Assembly (NCBI GenBank): GCA_964415065.1
Contig: CAYPYX010000107.1
Location: forward strand, 1 to 6,319
DNA: 6,319 nt
From: VMCP01 sp964415065
Lineage (GTDB): Bacteria > Bacteroidota > Bacteroidia > NS11-12g > UBA955
Direction: 5' to 3'
In this document: piece by piece, positions 5,387-6,319 of the stretch
Numbering within the stretch: the stretch's first letter is position 1
How the letters are laid out: every line of letters starts with the position of its first letter
Notes under the pieces: model-generated
The model's database searches: none
Told to the model about the DNA's origin: nothing
The model's input: the letters and a program-made list of their open reading frames with translations, nothing else
Position numbers and translations under genes: made by a program

Positions 5387-6167
5387 CGTTCCAAAGCTCA
5401 ATTCTGCGTTTTAGACTTTCAACGGCCCACTGCTCTGCTTTGCTCCAACTATCATCATCATTTCCACATAATTGAGCCGTCATTTCTAGTGCCAAATGAG
5501 AATGATGATCTCCATCAACTTCAATATGTCGATCTAAATAATATTTAAACGTTTGTACTTGCTGAGGCAGCTCTGCACTCAAATCGTTAATGATCGACAT
5601 GAACATATTGGGAATCAAATCCTCGCGTCCGAAAGTAAAAGTCGATGCGTATAAAAACGGTTGATTGGTGCGAATGGTTTCAAATGTAAATGATACAAAT
5701 TGACGGGCTTCTGCAGGAGTATTTGCGGCCTCAAAACATGAATTCAACACATCTTCGTTCAAGTCGGATCCTATTTCTTGGGAAATTAGCTGCTGAACAA
5801 ATCGTTCGATGGGTTCGGTATCTGCACCCATTTCTTTCATGGCTTTAAGGTACAATTCAAAATGCGACATACGAACGCCAAATTGATCCACATCGGATTC
5901 TTCACCGACCACAATTTCGTTAATCAAAAAACGAGTTTGAGCATCTCCAACAGGATACCAAGGCAATTCAACCCGGGTTAAGCTACGTTGAAGTGCTTTC
6001 AACAACGACATAAAATCCCAAACTGCGTATACATGGTATTTCATGAAAACCCGAACATCTTCGGCAGTTTGGATTTTTTTATAAACTGGATGGTTTACAA
6101 TTTGCTCTCTGTAGGGCGCTAAGGCAGTGTTGATTTTTTCAAAACGCGATTGGAAGTCCATAATCAT
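5358..6167 (-). CDS. DUF3050 protein, heme-oxygenase-like fold
   Basis: Mostly helical cytoplasmic protein of 269 residues that I recognise as DUF3050 (PF11251), which as I recall belongs with the heme-oxygenase/TenA-like fold. Family segments in order: NHPVYKKIQTAEDVRVFM (25-42), HVYAVWDFMSLLKALQRSLT (45-64), VELPWYP (66-72), INEIVVGEESD (82-92), SHFELYLKAM (101-110), FTFGREDLIPNMF (177-189) and YYLDRHIEVDGDHHSHLA (209-226). His214, Asp218 and His221 form HxxxDxxH, the spacing known from heme-oxygenase-like diiron oxidases; Glu182 lies 32 residues before His214, while Glu84/89/90 and His102 are further ligand candidates. An oxidase role is therefore plausible but inferred; the substrate is unknown. 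Start: ATG at 6167, with a second in-frame ATG two codons on (6161), equally acceptable. No signal peptide is visible. The last codons are duplicated just beyond the stop. It converges on the UPF0324 gene with a 33-bp gap and no obvious terminator hairpin. Confidence 0.87.
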   Translation of the reverse strand: MIMDFQSRFEKINTALAPYREQIVNHPVYKKIQTAEDVRVFMKYHVYAVWDFMSLLKALQRSLTRVELPWYPVGDAQTRFLINEIVVGEESDVDQFGVRMSHFELYLKAMKEMGADTEPIERFVQQLISQEIGSDLNEDVLNSCFEAANTPAEARQFVSFTFETIRTNQPFLYASTFTFGREDLIPNMFMSIINDLSAELPQQVQTFKYYLDRHIEVDGDHHSHLALEMTAQLCGNDDDSWSKAEQWAVESLKRRIELWNGVLRELTVS

Positions 6168-6319
6168 TCAAGTATCTAACAAAGTTGAGTTTTATAAGTT
6201 CAATTAAATTTTGTCTGTTTTTTGTAATCCGTTTTTTCCTTTTCGATTATCCATTGGCTATTGTGGCAATTCCGTTGTAACGAACTTTTCTTAGTTGTTC
6301 AATTGGCTAACATGCTATT
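6168..6319. other. right-edge upstream region of the DUF3050 gene, no gene seen
   Basis: This 152-bp stretch is the leader side of the DUF3050 gene and runs off the window. It is A+T-rich with several T-runs. On the minus strand CAACTTTG (about 6188-6181) is one base off the Bacteroidota -7 element TAnnTTTG, but no TTG lies at the right distance upstream, so I do not call a promoter. ATTGGCTA occurs twice (6253-6260 and 6302-6309) without further symmetry. Confidence 0.35.

Noticed and set aside
1..6319. CRISPR array, insertion sequence, prophage, toxin-antitoxin pair, tRNA or riboswitch
   Set aside because: Read through both strands: no regularly spaced repeats, no transposase or integrase motifs, no tRNA cloverleaf and no riboswitch core that I could recognise.

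Overview
The window looks like chromosomal DNA of a Bacteroidota bacterium, most likely from the Flavobacteriales. The grounds are: A+T-rich composition; no purine-rich Shine-Dalgarno sequence at a usable distance before any of the six starts; a secreted modular protein ending in a type IX secretion (T9SS) C-terminal sorting domain; an outer-membrane beta-barrel of the kind abundant in this phylum; and a DUF2805/TIGR03643-type small protein. No exact copy of the phylum's -7 promoter element (TAnnTTTG) was found in the leaders I read by eye.

Layout. 59-1090 (+) is a hormone-sensitive-lipase-type alpha/beta hydrolase with a complete catalytic triad. Three genes then lie on the minus strand, here in transcription order. 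4113-2548 is a T9SS-exported surface protein with three cysteine-framed Ig-like modules, two fibronectin-like modules and a sorting tail. 2266-1523 is an outer-membrane beta-barrel. 1461-1162 is the DUF2805 protein. The last two are only 61 bp apart and may be cotranscribed; the 281-bp gap before the barrel holds inverted repeats. 4350-5324 (+) is a UPF0324/YeiH-type membrane protein, divergent from the surface protein across a 236-bp spacer that holds a cluster of three dyad symmetries. 6167-5358 (-) is a DUF3050 protein of the heme-oxygenase-like fold, converging on the UPF0324 gene with a 33-bp gap. The right edge (6168-6319) holds no recognisable gene.

How the genes fit together. I see no single pathway. 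Two neighbours (surface protein and barrel) are envelope proteins, and the others look like unrelated housekeeping or accessory genes. There are no transposases, integrases, CRISPR arrays, tRNAs or phage genes. The points most worth following are the operator-like dyad cluster upstream of the transporter, an HxxxDxxH metal-ligand signature in the DUF3050 protein, a hairpin that reaches the start codon of the DUF2805 gene, and an exact 18-bp repeat across the convergent junction. I did not find convincing evidence of a wholly new multi-gene system.
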